In this document: positions 17,283 to 25,495 of the stretch, one piece after another
Numbering within the stretch: position 1 is the first letter of the stretch
Layout: every line of letters begins with the position of its first letter
NCBI RefSeq assembly: GCF_900215655.1
Contig: NZ_OBEN01000001.1
Coordinates: forward strand, 248,001 to 312,000
Origin: Hydrogenobacter hydrogenophilus
GTDB lineage: Bacteria; Aquificota; Aquificia; Aquificales; Aquificaceae
DNA length: 64,000 nucleotides
Direction of reading: 5' to 3'
Made by a program: the position numbers and the translations under genes
The notes under the pieces: model-generated
What the model saw: the letters and a program-made list of their open reading frames with translations, nothing else
The model's database searches: none
Told to the model about the DNA's origin: nothing

Positions 17283-18129
17283 ACCACCTGTAAGGTAATA
17301 TCAGATCTTCGTCCTGAAGCTCAAAACTGTCTATATCTTGCTTAAGTTTAATGGGATTTTTCAAACATCTTAAATTCATTTCAAATTGAGTGAGTCCATC
17401 TACACCCACTATAAAACCATCAAGGTTCTCAAAATGTGCAACAAAGGAGAGCAAAAGACAAGAAAGCTCTACCTCTAATTCCTTAGCAAATTCTCGCAAA
17501 GCCTTTACCTTTTCTTCCGCTTTTTTCAAATTACCTTCGAAATTTTCTAGAAAGAATAGACCCTGTAGGAACACAGACCTTGCAAAAAGCATAAAACCCA
17601 TAGACTTCCAGTTTTTAATATACTTTGTAAATCTTCTATCAAAAATATTAAGAGGGAATTCTACTACTATAGGTTCCTTACAAAGATAGTAGAAACTTTC
17701 AACTTCCCAGGGATGGTACACAGAAATACCGTAATGCTTTATAAACCCTTCTTTTTTTAAACCTTTTAAAACATCAACTATTTCAGGCATCATCTCAAAA
17801 GTTCTAAAAGAGTGTAGAAGAAGACAATCCAGAAAACTTGAATTCAATCTTTTTAACATGTTTTTAACTTCTCTTTCTACCTCTTTTTTGCTCATATAGT
17901 TTCTGTGAGGTAGTTTATCTATTACTCTAAGAATCTTTCCTTTTTCCGAAAAAAAAGCTCCTAAAATGTCTTCTGCATGCCCGTAAGCTACCGCTGTATC
18001 CACGCCCCATATACCTTCTTCTGCAGCTCTCTCCAAGATTTTTAAAGCTTCTTTACCATCTACCTTTTTAGAGGATATACCATATTCCATGCCAAAGTTT
18101 GCTGTTCCAAGCACAAATTTGTCAACCAC
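17269..18129 (-). CDS. Aldo/keto reductase in the pseudaminic acid cluster
   Basis: 286 residues, TIM-barrel aldo/keto reductase. It opens with KFVLGTANFGMEYGIS. The catalytic tetrad can be placed: D in VDTAVAYGHAE, the Tyr four to five residues on in the same motif, K in RVIDKLPHR, and H in CLLLHSF. The N-terminal TANFGMEYGI type is common among reductases found inside nonulosonic acid loci. It starts 8 nt inside the end of pseC, so it is almost certainly in the same transcript. Its substrate is unknown; a modification of the sugar or its carrier is possible. The gene is slightly richer in A+T than its neighbours. Confidence 0.85.
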   Translation of the reverse strand: MVDKFVLGTANFGMEYGISSKKVDGKEALKILERAAEEGIWGVDTAVAYGHAEDILGAFFSEKGKILRVIDKLPHRNYMSKKEVEREVKNMLKRLNSSFLDCLLLHSFRTFEMMPEIVDVLKGLKKEGFIKHYGISVYHPWEVESFYYLCKEPIVVEFPLNIFDRRFTKYIKNWKSMGFMLFARSVFLQGLFFLENFEGNLKKAEEKVKALREFAKELEVELSCLLLSFVAHFENLDGFIVGVDGLTQFEMNLRCLKNPIKLKQDIDSFELQDEDLILPYRWFKPS

Positions 18130-19228
18130 CTAAAGCCTCCTCTAACTTCTGTATAACAAAATCAAGATCCTCTTGCCTTATGGAAGGATATATAGGTAGG
18201 CTTAACTCTCTTGAGTAAAAAGCTTCAGCTCGTGGGCATAATCCTCTGGAATAATCTAAAAAAGGATGCCAATAGACTGGTATGTAGTGTACCTGTACAA
18301 AAATGCCCGACTGCCTGAGTTTTCTGAATAACTCTCGGCGCTTTGTAGGGTCCTTAAGCTTTATAGGGAAGAGATGATAGGAATGGAAGGTATACGACTT
18401 TTCTACAGGAAGCTCTATGTGTAAATTGTCTTTTAATCTTTCTAGATAAAACTTTGCGATCTCTCTTCTTTTTTCCACGAAGAAATTCAGCTTTTTTAGT
18501 TGAGAAAGTCCAAGTGCGCATTGAAAGTCTGTTATCCTGAAGTTAAAGGAAGGAAATTCTACAGAGTATTCCCAATCATCACCCTTTTTTATGCCATGGT
18601 TCCTACATTGAAGTAGCCTTTCATACAAAATCTTATCGTTAGTTAAAACAGCTCCACCTTCCCCAGTAGTTATGTGTTTTACAGGATGGAAGCTTAAGAC
18701 CGTCATGTGTGAGTATTGGCACGAACCCGTTTTGAAACCCTTGTAAGCGGACCCTAAAGCGTGGCAAGCATCTTCAACTATCCACAAGTTATACTTTTGT
18801 GCTATTTCCCATACCTTCTGCATATCCACGGTATGCCCTGCGTAATGGACTGGTACTATAAGCTTAGTATTTTCTTTGATATATGTTTCTAGAAGGTTTA
18901 CATCCATGTTTCCTGTATCTTCTTCCACATCACAAAAAATAGGCTTTGCACCTAACAAAACCCCGGCGGAAACTGTAGCCGTGAAAGTTATGGGAGATGT
19001 TATAAAAAGATCTCCTTCTTGTAATCCTAGGGTTCTGTAAGCGCAGTATAAAGCAGAAGTACCAGAATTGAAAGCAACAGCATACTTGGCACCGCAGTAC
19101 TCAGCTAAGGCTCTTTCAAACTCACCAACTTTTGGACCCTGGGTGATAAAGTCAGATTGAAGAACTTCCAAAACAGCTCTTATATCCTCTTCGTCTATGT
19201 ACTGTCTTCCATAAGGTATCATAACCAT
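18122..19228 (-). CDS. pseC: UDP-4-amino-4,6-dideoxy-N-acetyl-beta-L-altrosamine transaminase
   Basis: 368 residues, DegT/DnrJ/EryC1 family, PLP-dependent. The N-terminus IPYGRQYIDEEDIRAVLEVL with DFITQGPKV is the PseC pattern. The PLP site includes FNSGTSALYCAY, VEDACHALGS, and the Schiff-base Lys in VLSFHPVKHITTGEGG. It performs the second step in CMP-pseudaminic acid synthesis, after PseB. It begins immediately after the pseB stop; a second ATG two codons in would also serve. Confidence 0.93.
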   Translation of the reverse strand: MVMIPYGRQYIDEEDIRAVLEVLQSDFITQGPKVGEFERALAEYCGAKYAVAFNSGTSALYCAYRTLGLQEGDLFITSPITFTATVSAGVLLGAKPIFCDVEEDTGNMDVNLLETYIKENTKLIVPVHYAGHTVDMQKVWEIAQKYNLWIVEDACHALGSAYKGFKTGSCQYSHMTVLSFHPVKHITTGEGGAVLTNDKILYERLLQCRNHGIKKGDDWEYSVEFPSFNFRITDFQCALGLSQLKKLNFFVEKRREIAKFYLERLKDNLHIELPVEKSYTFHSYHLFPIKLKDPTKRRELFRKLRQSGIFVQVHYIPVYWHPFLDYSRGLCPRAEAFYSRELSLPIYPSIRQEDLDFVIQKLEEALGG

Positions 19229-20254
19229 TTACAAAACCATATCCTCCTTTGCTCTTTCCAGTAAGCTTTTTATTTCTTCGTAACCAAGCCACCAATCATT
19301 TCTATCGCTTCTGTAAAAAAAGCCTTCGGGCATTTTGCGTAAGCTCTTCCACTTTTCTATAGCTTTACTCTCAAAAGGGAAGTTGGGAAGTATCAAATAG
19401 TAAGTCTTTCCTTCATGTTCTACCATAACTACCTGTCTTGCTTCGTCTTCTGCTATAAGGCTTTCATGTAGCTTTTCACCAGGTCTTATACCTATAAACT
19501 TGAAGGAACAGTTGGGACATATAGCTTTTGCTAGATCCACGATTCTGACGCTTGGAAGTTTTGGAACAAATACCTCACCACCAACCGCTTCCTGAAGGGC
19601 AAAGAGCACTAGTCTCACTCCTTCTTCAAGAGTGATCCAGAACCGTGTCATCCTTTCATCTGTTATAGGAAGTTCTGTACATCCTTCTTTTACAAGTTTT
19701 AAAAAAAGTGGCACCACGCTTCCTCTGCTTCCTATAACATTACCGTACCGGACTATGCTAAAAGTAGTTGCTTTAGCTCCAGTGTATGCATTGCCTGCTA
19801 TGAAAAGTTTCTCCATAGTTAGCTTAGTAGCTCCATACAAATTAACTGGGTTCACTGCCTTGTCCGTTGATAAGGCTATAACCTTTTTAACTCCTTTTTC
19901 AAGAGAGGCTTCTATTATGTTCTGTGCACCTATTATGTTAGTTTTTACCGCTTCAAAAGGGTTATATTCAAGGATTGGTACATGCTTCAGAGCAGCAGCA
20001 TGGATCACATAATCTACACCTTCAAAGGCTAACATCAACCTATTCTTATCTCTTATATCACCTAAGAAAAATCTCAGCTGTGGATAGCTATATTCTGGGA
20101 ACTCCTTTTGCATTTGCCACTGTTTGAACTCATCCCTGCTGAAGATTATTACTTTTTTAGGATTCGCATGTTTGAGCACAAACTTAGTAAAAGCTTTACC
20201 AAAGGAACCAGTTCCACCTGTTATAAGTATGGTTTTTCCTTCAAGAAACTTCAT
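19229..20254 (-). CDS. pseB: UDP-N-acetylglucosamine 4,6-dehydratase (inverting)
   Basis: 341 residues from the ATG at 20254, which overlaps the pseI stop as ATGA and has GGGAG upstream; a start at 20269 would add five residues. SDR fold with the NAD motif LITGGTGSFGKAFT near the N-terminus, ALKHVPILEYNPFEA (typical of the PseB/FlaA1 group), STDKAVNPVNLYGATK with the YxxxK pair, and RYGNVIGSRGSVVPLF. It converts UDP-GlcNAc to UDP-2-acetamido-2,6-dideoxy-beta-L-arabino-hexos-4-ulose, the first step of pseudaminic acid synthesis. Confidence 0.95.
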   Translation of the reverse strand: MKFLEGKTILITGGTGSFGKAFTKFVLKHANPKKVIIFSRDEFKQWQMQKEFPEYSYPQLRFFLGDIRDKNRLMLAFEGVDYVIHAAALKHVPILEYNPFEAVKTNIIGAQNIIEASLEKGVKKVIALSTDKAVNPVNLYGATKLTMEKLFIAGNAYTGAKATTFSIVRYGNVIGSRGSVVPLFLKLVKEGCTELPITDERMTRFWITLEEGVRLVLFALQEAVGGEVFVPKLPSVRIVDLAKAICPNCSFKFIGIRPGEKLHESLIAEDEARQVVMVEHEGKTYYLILPNFPFESKAIEKWKSLRKMPEGFFYRSDRNDWWLGYEEIKSLLERAKEDMVL

Positions 20255-21300
20255 TCTATCATCTCCCATCTTAGAGGTGTGCCTTTTGGTATATCTATCC
20301 TTGCCCTCCTACCTATTACTTCCTTGAGGTACAAGGGGTGAAGACCGTAACCTGGCCTTATGCTTTTGACTTTTTGTTCTGTAATTATCTCGCCAGCCTT
20401 TATATCCTGTACGGCAAAAAGACTTCTCGAAAACTTACGCATCTCTTCTTGTTTCTTTGTCAATTCATAGTTAACTTGTCCGAGAGCTTTTTCCACCTCT
20501 CTTATTGCTTGAACCATGGCTTTAAACTCCAAAGGTTCCAACGAAAAAGAAGAATCTGGACCGCCAAGCTTTCTATCAAGAATAAAGTGTTTTTCTACTA
20601 TGACAGCACCAAGAGCTACAGCAGCTATAGGTATGGATATACCAAGAGTGTGATCCGATAAACCTACATGAACACCGAAGGTTTCTTTCATGTTAGGTAT
20701 GGTGCGCAGGTTAGCATCTTCAAAGGGTGTTGGGTACTCAGATACACACTTTAATAGAATTATCTGGTTATTACCTACGGACTTGCAAGTTTTGACTACT
20801 AGTTCTATATCTGAAAGGGTTGCTATACCAGTGGATATGATTACCGGTTTTCCTTTTGAAGCTATATACTCTATAAGGGGGATATCCGTTATCTCAAAAG
20901 AAGCTATCTTGTAGCATGGGGTGTTAAGCTCTTCAAGAAAGTCCACCGCAGTCCTATCAAAAGGTGTGGAGAAAACCACCAGACCAAGGTCTCTTGCAAA
21001 CTCAAAGAGCTTAGGATGCCACTCCCAAGGAGTGTACGCAGACCTGTAAAGGTCATACAGGTAAAGGCCATCCCACAGAGTTCCTTGCCTTATCATAAAG
21101 TACTCATTTTTGACATTTAGTGTAATAGTGTCTGGTGTGTAAGTTTGAAGTTTTACCGCATCTGCACCAGCCTCTTTTATAGCTTCTATGGTCTTTAGTG
21201 CAAGATCAATGTTCTGAAGATGGTTAGCAGAAAGCTCAGCGACTATGAAGACAGGTGCATTTTCACCTATTTCTCTTCCGTCAATGTTTATACTTTTCAT
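20251..21300 (-). CDS. pseI: Pseudaminic acid synthase
   Basis: 349 residues, NeuB/SpsE family. It condenses the 6-deoxy sugar intermediate with phosphoenolpyruvate to give the nonulosonic acid. AELSANHLQNIDLALKTI, EAGADAVKLQTYTPDT, CVSEYPTP and LSDHTLGI mark the TIM barrel; SFSLEPLEF and the C-terminal SAF (antifreeze-like) domain (about 285-349, with GYGLHPLYLKEVIGRRA) complete it. The form SANHLQ and TPDTIT is that of PseI rather than NeuB. Overlaps pseH by 20 nt and pseB by 4 nt. Confidence 0.93.
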   Translation of the reverse strand: MKSINIDGREIGENAPVFIVAELSANHLQNIDLALKTIEAIKEAGADAVKLQTYTPDTITLNVKNEYFMIRQGTLWDGLYLYDLYRSAYTPWEWHPKLFEFARDLGLVVFSTPFDRTAVDFLEELNTPCYKIASFEITDIPLIEYIASKGKPVIISTGIATLSDIELVVKTCKSVGNNQIILLKCVSEYPTPFEDANLRTIPNMKETFGVHVGLSDHTLGISIPIAAVALGAVIVEKHFILDRKLGGPDSSFSLEPLEFKAMVQAIREVEKALGQVNYELTKKQEEMRKFSRSLFAVQDIKAGEIITEQKVKSIRPGYGLHPLYLKEVIGRRARIDIPKGTPLRWEMIE

Positions 21301-21853
21301 GGTATTCCTCTTCTGTCATGCCCATAACTATTACATCAAGCCAGCACCCATCCTTAAATACAAACTCCCTTAGTTTACCTTCTTCTCTAAAGCCCATTCT
21401 TTTATAAAAGTTTATAGCTCTTTCGTTGGTCTCTATCACTTCAAGCTTAAGAGTATGAAGATTTGCTACTTCAAAAGCAAGTTTTAAAGATGTTTTTTCC
21501 AATATTATGCCAGCATTTGGAGCTTTTTCAAAAGGATTTGCATATATCCCAAAATAAGCGTTGCGATTTCTATAATTTAATCTAGTTAAGCTAATAACCC
21601 CTATCTTTTTATGCTCCTTTATTACAAGATAATAAAAATTTTTAGTGTCCTTTACTAAGCTTTCAATAAAGTTCATATGCTCTTCCTTACTTATCTCGTG
21701 GTCTGTATACATCCACCTTTTTACTTCAGGGTGGTTGCGCCACTGCCTTATAATCTCCAAGTCTTGCTCTTTAAGATTTATGAAATTTATAACTTCAACA
21801 CCGTTAATTTGAATATTATTCCTTAGCTTTTCTATTAGCTTGGGTATCAGCAT
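21281..21853 (-). CDS. pseH: PseH-type GNAT N-acetyltransferase
   Basis: 190 residues. It acetylates the 4-amino group of the PseC product. The GNAT fold is seen in IIRQWRNHPEVKRWMYTD near the N-terminus, FGIYANP, and the acetyl-CoA-binding region followed by LEVIETNERAINFYKRMGF. IRQWRNHPEVRxWM is the typical PseH opening. It is the first gene of the pse run; a TATAAT lies 8 nt before the ATG and no Shine-Dalgarno is seen. Confidence 0.9.
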   Translation of the reverse strand: MLIPKLIEKLRNNIQINGVEVINFINLKEQDLEIIRQWRNHPEVKRWMYTDHEISKEEHMNFIESLVKDTKNFYYLVIKEHKKIGVISLTRLNYRNRNAYFGIYANPFEKAPNAGIILEKTSLKLAFEVANLHTLKLEVIETNERAINFYKRMGFREEGKLREFVFKDGCWLDVIVMGMTEEEYHEKYKH

Positions 21854-21861
21854 TTGTATAT

Positions 21862-21867
21862 ATTATA
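21862..21867 (-). promoter_or_regulatory. Candidate -10 box of the pse operon
   Basis: TATAAT on the minus strand, 8 nt before the pseH ATG. No good -35 is seen. The spacing implies a leaderless or nearly leaderless mRNA. Confidence 0.45.
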
Positions 21868-21985
21868 ACTCCGTCTTCCTAAAGAGTTGTTAGGGCTCAA
21901 TGTTGGGGTCAATGAGTAGCTGAGCGAGGCGAAGGACGAGGGTAGCTTTTTACTGCCTCTCTTGGCTTTCTTTAATTTCTTGGTG
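21868..21985. other. Unexplained GC-rich intergenic element
   Basis: This gap between divergent pseH and the DUF420 gene contains, at about 21890-21955, a stretch clearly richer in G+C than other gaps. It has a near-repeat (GGGCTCAATG and GGGGTCAATG) and possible stems on the plus strand: GAGGC (21926-21930) with GCCTC, enclosing GGTAG/CTGCC. No reading frame, tRNA or known riboswitch was recognised. It could be a small RNA, a regulatory region or a remnant. Confidence 0.25.
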
Positions 21986-22004
21986 TGTATAAATTAAAAA
22001 TTTA

Positions 22005-22010
22005 TATAAT
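22005..22010 (+). promoter_or_regulatory. Candidate -10 box of the DUF420 gene
   Basis: TATAAT ends 7 nt before the ATG at 22018. It also argues against the upstream in-frame GTG at 21985, which would lie outside the transcript. The best -35 (TTGGTG at 21980) has a long spacer of 19. Confidence 0.5.
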
Positions 22011-22017
22011 AGATATC

Positions 22018-22434
22018 ATGACTGGATATGAGGCAATAAACTATCTGAGTCTTATAACTATAGGGATAAGCGGACTTTCTGTTGTTGCCGGGCTTTACTT
22101 TATTAAGACTGGAAGAAGAGAATTACACAAAAAAACTATGATAAATGCATCTGTGTTTGCTCTTCTGTTTGTAGGTCTTTATCTTCTAAAAAACGCCCTT
22201 TTTCCAACTTCTAAGTATGAAGGTCCATACAAAAGCCTTTTCTTGTTCATACTTTGGTCTCATACCGCACTTGCCATACTGAACTTTCCCCTTGCGGTGA
22301 TCACTTTAAGATACGCCTTAAAAGGGGTTTTTGATAAACACAAGAGGATAGCACCCATCACCGCAGGAGTTTGGCTTTATGTGGCTCTTACTGGCTGGCT
22401 CATATACTTCTTTATGCAGTGGTTAAACCACTGA
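22018..22434 (+). CDS. DUF420 (YozB/CtaM-like) membrane protein
   Basis: 138 residues with about four hydrophobic helices (roughly 7-26, 41-60, 75-98, 113-134). The pattern HKKTMINASVFALLFVGLYLLK, with a conserved His before the second helix, WSHTALAI, and HKRIAPITAGVWLYVALTGWLIY matches DUF420 proteins; a relative (CtaM/YozB) is needed for heme-copper oxidase function in Firmicutes. A link to respiration fits the neighbouring heme gene, but the role here is inferred. ATG at 22018 chosen over GTG at 21985 because of the promoter position. Overlaps the convergent fur-family gene by 12 nt. Confidence 0.8.
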   Translation: MTGYEAINYLSLITIGISGLSVVAGLYFIKTGRRELHKKTMINASVFALLFVGLYLLKNALFPTSKYEGPYKSLFLFILWSHTALAILNFPLAVITLRYALKGVFDKHKRIAPITAGVWLYVALTGWLIYFFMQWLNH

Positions 22435-22869
22435 ATAGGAACACTCACTGCATACACCAAATATCTCAAGTCTGTGATTGAGGGGGGTAAACTTGTATTC
22501 TTCACAGACCTTATCCTGTATTTCTTCTATGTCCTCTCTGTAAAACTCTATAATCTTACCGCACTTTACGCATATGAGATGCTCGTGGTGAGGTTTGCCT
22601 GCGATAAACTCGTATATAGTCCTGTTGCCGAGTTTTATAACCTCCCTTATAGCACCAAACTCTTGAAGAAGCTTAACGGTTCTGTATATGGTGGACCTTG
22701 AAGCCACACCCTTATCTTGATTGCTCACCCACACGACAAGCTGTTCTATTTCAAAGTGAGATCCATAGCTCGCTATCTTATCTATAAGCTCAAGCCTACT
22801 TTTGGTAACCTTATAACCTTTCTGTTTGAGAAACTGTTCAAACTTCTGCTTTAATTCACTGAGCTGCAT
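22423..22869 (-). CDS. Fur-family metal- or peroxide-responsive repressor
   Basis: 148 residues from the ATG at 22869 (an in-frame TTG at 22887 lies within the operator). The winged-helix domain includes KVTKSRLELIDKIA and SRSTIYRTVKLLQEFGAI; the metal site includes HHEHLICVKCGKIIEF, the first CxxC, and CSEC near the end, the second CxxC, which together form the structural Zn site. Which of Fur, PerR or Zur it is cannot be decided. A perfect palindrome in its own promoter, shared with hemC, suggests autoregulation and control of heme synthesis, as PerR does in Bacillus. Confidence 0.93.
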   Translation of the reverse strand: MQLSELKQKFEQFLKQKGYKVTKSRLELIDKIASYGSHFEIEQLVVWVSNQDKGVASRSTIYRTVKLLQEFGAIREVIKLGNRTIYEFIAGKPHHEHLICVKCGKIIEFYREDIEEIQDKVCEEYKFTPLNHRLEIFGVCSECSYSVV

Positions 22870-22875
22870 ACCATT

Positions 22876-22904
22876 AATATAGCTCAAATGAATTTCATTT
22901 GCAA
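22876..22904 (-). promoter_or_regulatory. Promoter of the fur-family gene
   Basis: On the minus strand TTGCAA (22899-22904) and TATATT (22876-22881) are separated by exactly 17 nt; the -10 ends 6 nt before the ATG at 22869, predicting a leaderless mRNA. The spacer contains most of the palindromic operator. Confidence 0.65.
22885..22901. promoter_or_regulatory. Perfect 17-bp palindrome, probable Fur/PerR-type operator
   Basis: CAAATGAATTTCATTTG is a perfect 8-1-8 inverted repeat; its inner part AAATGAA-T-TTCATTT has the 7-1-7 layout of Fur-family boxes. It lies in the spacer of the fur-family promoter and just upstream of the hemC -10, so bound protein should block both. Confidence 0.7.
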
Positions 22905-22918
22905 TGTCCGTTTAAATG

Positions 22919-22924
22919 TATAAT
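22919..22924 (+). promoter_or_regulatory. Candidate -10 box of hemC
   Basis: TATAAT, 13 nt before the hemC ATG. A -35 at 17-nt spacing would fall at 22896-22901 on the right half of the palindrome, though the bases there (CATTTG) match poorly. Confidence 0.45.
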
Positions 22925-22937
22925 AAAAAGAACTATT

Positions 22938-23852
22938 ATGAAGCTTAGAATAGGAACAAGAAAAAGTAAGCTTGCTCTGTGGCAGGCTAACTTTATCAAA
23001 GAAAAACTTGAAAAAAAAGGACATCAAGTAGAGCTGGTGCTTATAACCACATCGGGAGACAAGATCCAAGATGTTCCCCTTGCTAAGATAGGAGGTAAAG
23101 GGCTTTTCGTAAAAGAGATAGAAGAGGCTCTCATGCGGAAAGAAATAGACCTAGCGGTTCATTCCCTAAAGGATGTTCCCATGACGCTACCTGATGGTCT
23201 CACTATAGGTGCCATAACAGAAAGGGAAAATCCCTTTGATGTACTTATATCCTTAAAAGGTGTTCCTTTCGAAGATTTGCCACAAGGTGCAAAAGTAGGT
23301 ACATCTTCTCTGAGGAGGCAGGTTCAGATAAAGAGAAGGAGGAGAGACCTAAAGGTAGAAACCCTTAGGGGGAATGTGGACACAAGGCTCAGAAAGCTTC
23401 AGGAAGGGCTTTACGATGCTATTATATTAGCTTACGCAGGTGTAAAAAGAATGGGTATGGAGGATAAAATAACACAGGTACTTGAAGACTTTATCCCAGC
23501 AGTAGGACAAGGGTCCTTAGCCATAGAGATAAGGGAAGATGATCAGGATGTTTGGCAGGTAGTGAGAGAGCTTGACCATCCAGAGAGCAGAGCAAGGGCA
23601 GAGTGTGAGAGAGCCTTCCTTAGGGAACTTCAGGGTGGTTGCCAAGTACCAATAGGTGCGTACTCTTGGATAGAAGGTGATAGTATATTCATAAAAGGCT
23701 TTGTCTCTGACCTTGAAGGGATTAAATTTATAGAAGGTATGAAAAGCGCAGACATAAAATCTGCAGAGAAGATAGGTGCACAGCTTGCAAAGGAACTACT
23801 TAGTAAGGGTGCGGAGGAAATACTCAGGGAGGTCTATGGATGGAACACATAG
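22938..23852 (+). CDS. hemC: Hydroxymethylbilane synthase (porphobilinogen deaminase)
   Basis: 304 residues from the ATG at 22938; upstream codons in frame lie within the promoter. It joins four porphobilinogens for heme and corrinoids. [15 protein letters not shown] opens the protein; [23 protein letters not shown] and NVDTRLRKL supply the substrate-binding Lys/Arg residues, and the dipyrromethane cofactor Cys lies in [12 protein letters not shown]. The 3' end overlaps the HerA-like gene by 13 nt. Confidence 0.97.
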   Translation: MKLRIGTRKSKLALWQANFIKEKLEKKGHQVELVLITTSGDKIQDVPLAKIGGKGLFVKEIEEALMRKEIDLAVHSLKDVPMTLPDGLTIGAITERENPFDVLISLKGVPFEDLPQGAKVGTSSLRRQVQIKRRRRDLKVETLRGNVDTRLRKLQEGLYDAIILAYAGVKRMGMEDKITQVLEDFIPAVGQGSLAIEIREDDQDVWQVVRELDHPESRARAECERAFLRELQGGCQVPIGAYSWIEGDSIFIKGFVSDLEGIKFIEGMKSADIKSAEKIGAQLAKELLSKGAEEILREVYGWNT

Positions 23853-25495
23853 GTATAGTTCTTGGGACTAAACCCATATCTCCCCTTGAGTTTTGGATAG
23901 GTGTAAGCGAGGGGCATATACTTGAGCTTGATCATGTGGTGTATGTGGAATCAAAAGCAGGAAACCAAAAGGTGATCTTTTATGGTATTGTCCAAGAGGT
24001 GCATAAGTTCCTTGAAGGTGCAGAGTCTGTGTATGATGCTCGCCTTGCCACGGATGGTATCATACCCGTAGAAGTAGCTTATACCGCAAAGGTAAGCGTG
24101 ACAAGGATAGAACCTGAGCTATTTTTACCACCTGCACCAGGAGACAAAGTGTACAGAGCGATAGGACATCACTTTGAAAAGGCACTTTACTATGATCAGA
24201 TGAAGACAAAGATACCTGCAGGTCTTACCCGCAGTGGAGAACCCGTTTATATAAACTATCACTTTATCAACGGTAAAGAGGGAGCCCATGTTAGCATCTC
24301 TGGCATGTCAGGAATAGCCACTAAAACTTCTTATGCTATGTTTCTACTCTACTCCATTATTAACAAAGCAGACGATATGAAGGACATTCACGGTATGGTT
24401 TTTAATGTGAAAGGCAAAGACCTTTTATGGATAGACAAGAAAAACAAGTATCTTTCACAAGAGGATAAAGAGGCTTGGCTAAGATTGGGATTAAAACCGG
24501 AGCCTTTCAAAAATGTGATCTTTTATGTTCCACCAGAAGAGAAAAACCCTGATATACCTGATTGTGAAAGGCTTGACGAAAAGGTAGTACCTTTTTACTG
24601 GAGTATGAGGGAGTTTGCAGAAGATGGACTCTTAAAGTTCATGTTCGTTGAAGGCGAAGAGGGCATGTCCAACATAAACTACACTATAGACAAGGTCGCT
24701 AACAAACTATACACACTTGCCAAGAATAGTCCAGTGGGCAGGTTAATAGACGATTACGGTAGAGATATAGAGGATTTAGACGCTTTTGAAAAGATTCTTG
24801 AAGAAGCTATTCAGGACAAAGAGCAGAACAAAAGCTCAGAGATCTACAAAAGCTGGTTTGGAGATGCACAGCTTCAGACAACATACGCTTTTATGAGAAG
24901 GTTTCACAGAGCTAAAACCTACATAAGGAGGTTTGTCCGGAGTCAAGGGAGTTCACCCATAAAATGGCAAGATCATAAGCTCTCTGTCATAGATATAAGT
25001 GGACTCCACAGTATAGCCAAGATGTTCGTTGTGGGTGCTATCCTGAGAAAAGTCTTTAGAGAGAAGGAGGAAACCTCAAAATCCTATCCTAAAATCTTCG
25101 TAGTACTTGACGAGCTAAATAAGTACGCACCCAAAGATAGCTGGAGTCCTATAAAGGACATTATCCTTGACATAGCAGAAAGAGGTAGAAGCTTGGGTGT
25201 TATTCTAATAGGTGCTCAGCAGACAGCAAGTGAGATAGAAAAAAGAGTAATAGCAAACTCTGCGGTAAAGGTAGTAGGTAGAATGGACAGCAGTGAAGTG
25301 ATGGGTAAAGAGTACGAGTTTCTTTTGGGCAATTTCAGACAAAGAGCTATCATGCTGAAAAAAGGTACCATGATCATGTACCAGCCAGACATACCTACTC
25401 CCTTAGTGTTTAGATTTCCAAGACCATCTTGGGCAACGAGAAAGGAAGAGGTAGAGGAGGAGGTGCATGTACCAGAAGATTTTGGTAATTTTTAG
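23840..25495 (+). CDS. HerA/FtsK-like ATPase with a modified P-loop
   Basis: 551 residues. An N-terminal beta-barrel-like region (about 1-100) resembles the HAS-barrel of HerA helicases. The ATPase domain starts with [17 protein letters not shown] (151-167): compared with GxxxxGK[ST], it has an extra residue and Thr in place of the Gly before Lys, but keeps Lys-Thr. Walker B is [14 protein letters not shown], and [19 protein letters not shown] is a sensor-like motif typical of HerA. HerA pumps DNA with NurA nuclease in repair; no NurA is adjacent here. AGGGAGG at 23826-23832 supports the ATG. It overlaps hemC and the amidase gene. Confidence 0.82.
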   Translation: MEHIGIVLGTKPISPLEFWIGVSEGHILELDHVVYVESKAGNQKVIFYGIVQEVHKFLEGAESVYDARLATDGIIPVEVAYTAKVSVTRIEPELFLPPAPGDKVYRAIGHHFEKALYYDQMKTKIPAGLTRSGEPVYINYHFINGKEGAHVSISGMSGIATKTSYAMFLLYSIINKADDMKDIHGMVFNVKGKDLLWIDKKNKYLSQEDKEAWLRLGLKPEPFKNVIFYVPPEEKNPDIPDCERLDEKVVPFYWSMREFAEDGLLKFMFVEGEEGMSNINYTIDKVANKLYTLAKNSPVGRLIDDYGRDIEDLDAFEKILEEAIQDKEQNKSSEIYKSWFGDAQLQTTYAFMRRFHRAKTYIRRFVRSQGSSPIKWQDHKLSVIDISGLHSIAKMFVVGAILRKVFREKEETSKSYPKIFVVLDELNKYAPKDSWSPIKDIILDIAERGRSLGVILIGAQQTASEIEKRVIANSAVKVVGRMDSSEVMGKEYEFLLGNFRQRAIMLKKGTMIMYQPDIPTPLVFRFPRPSWATRKEEVEEEVHVPEDFGNF

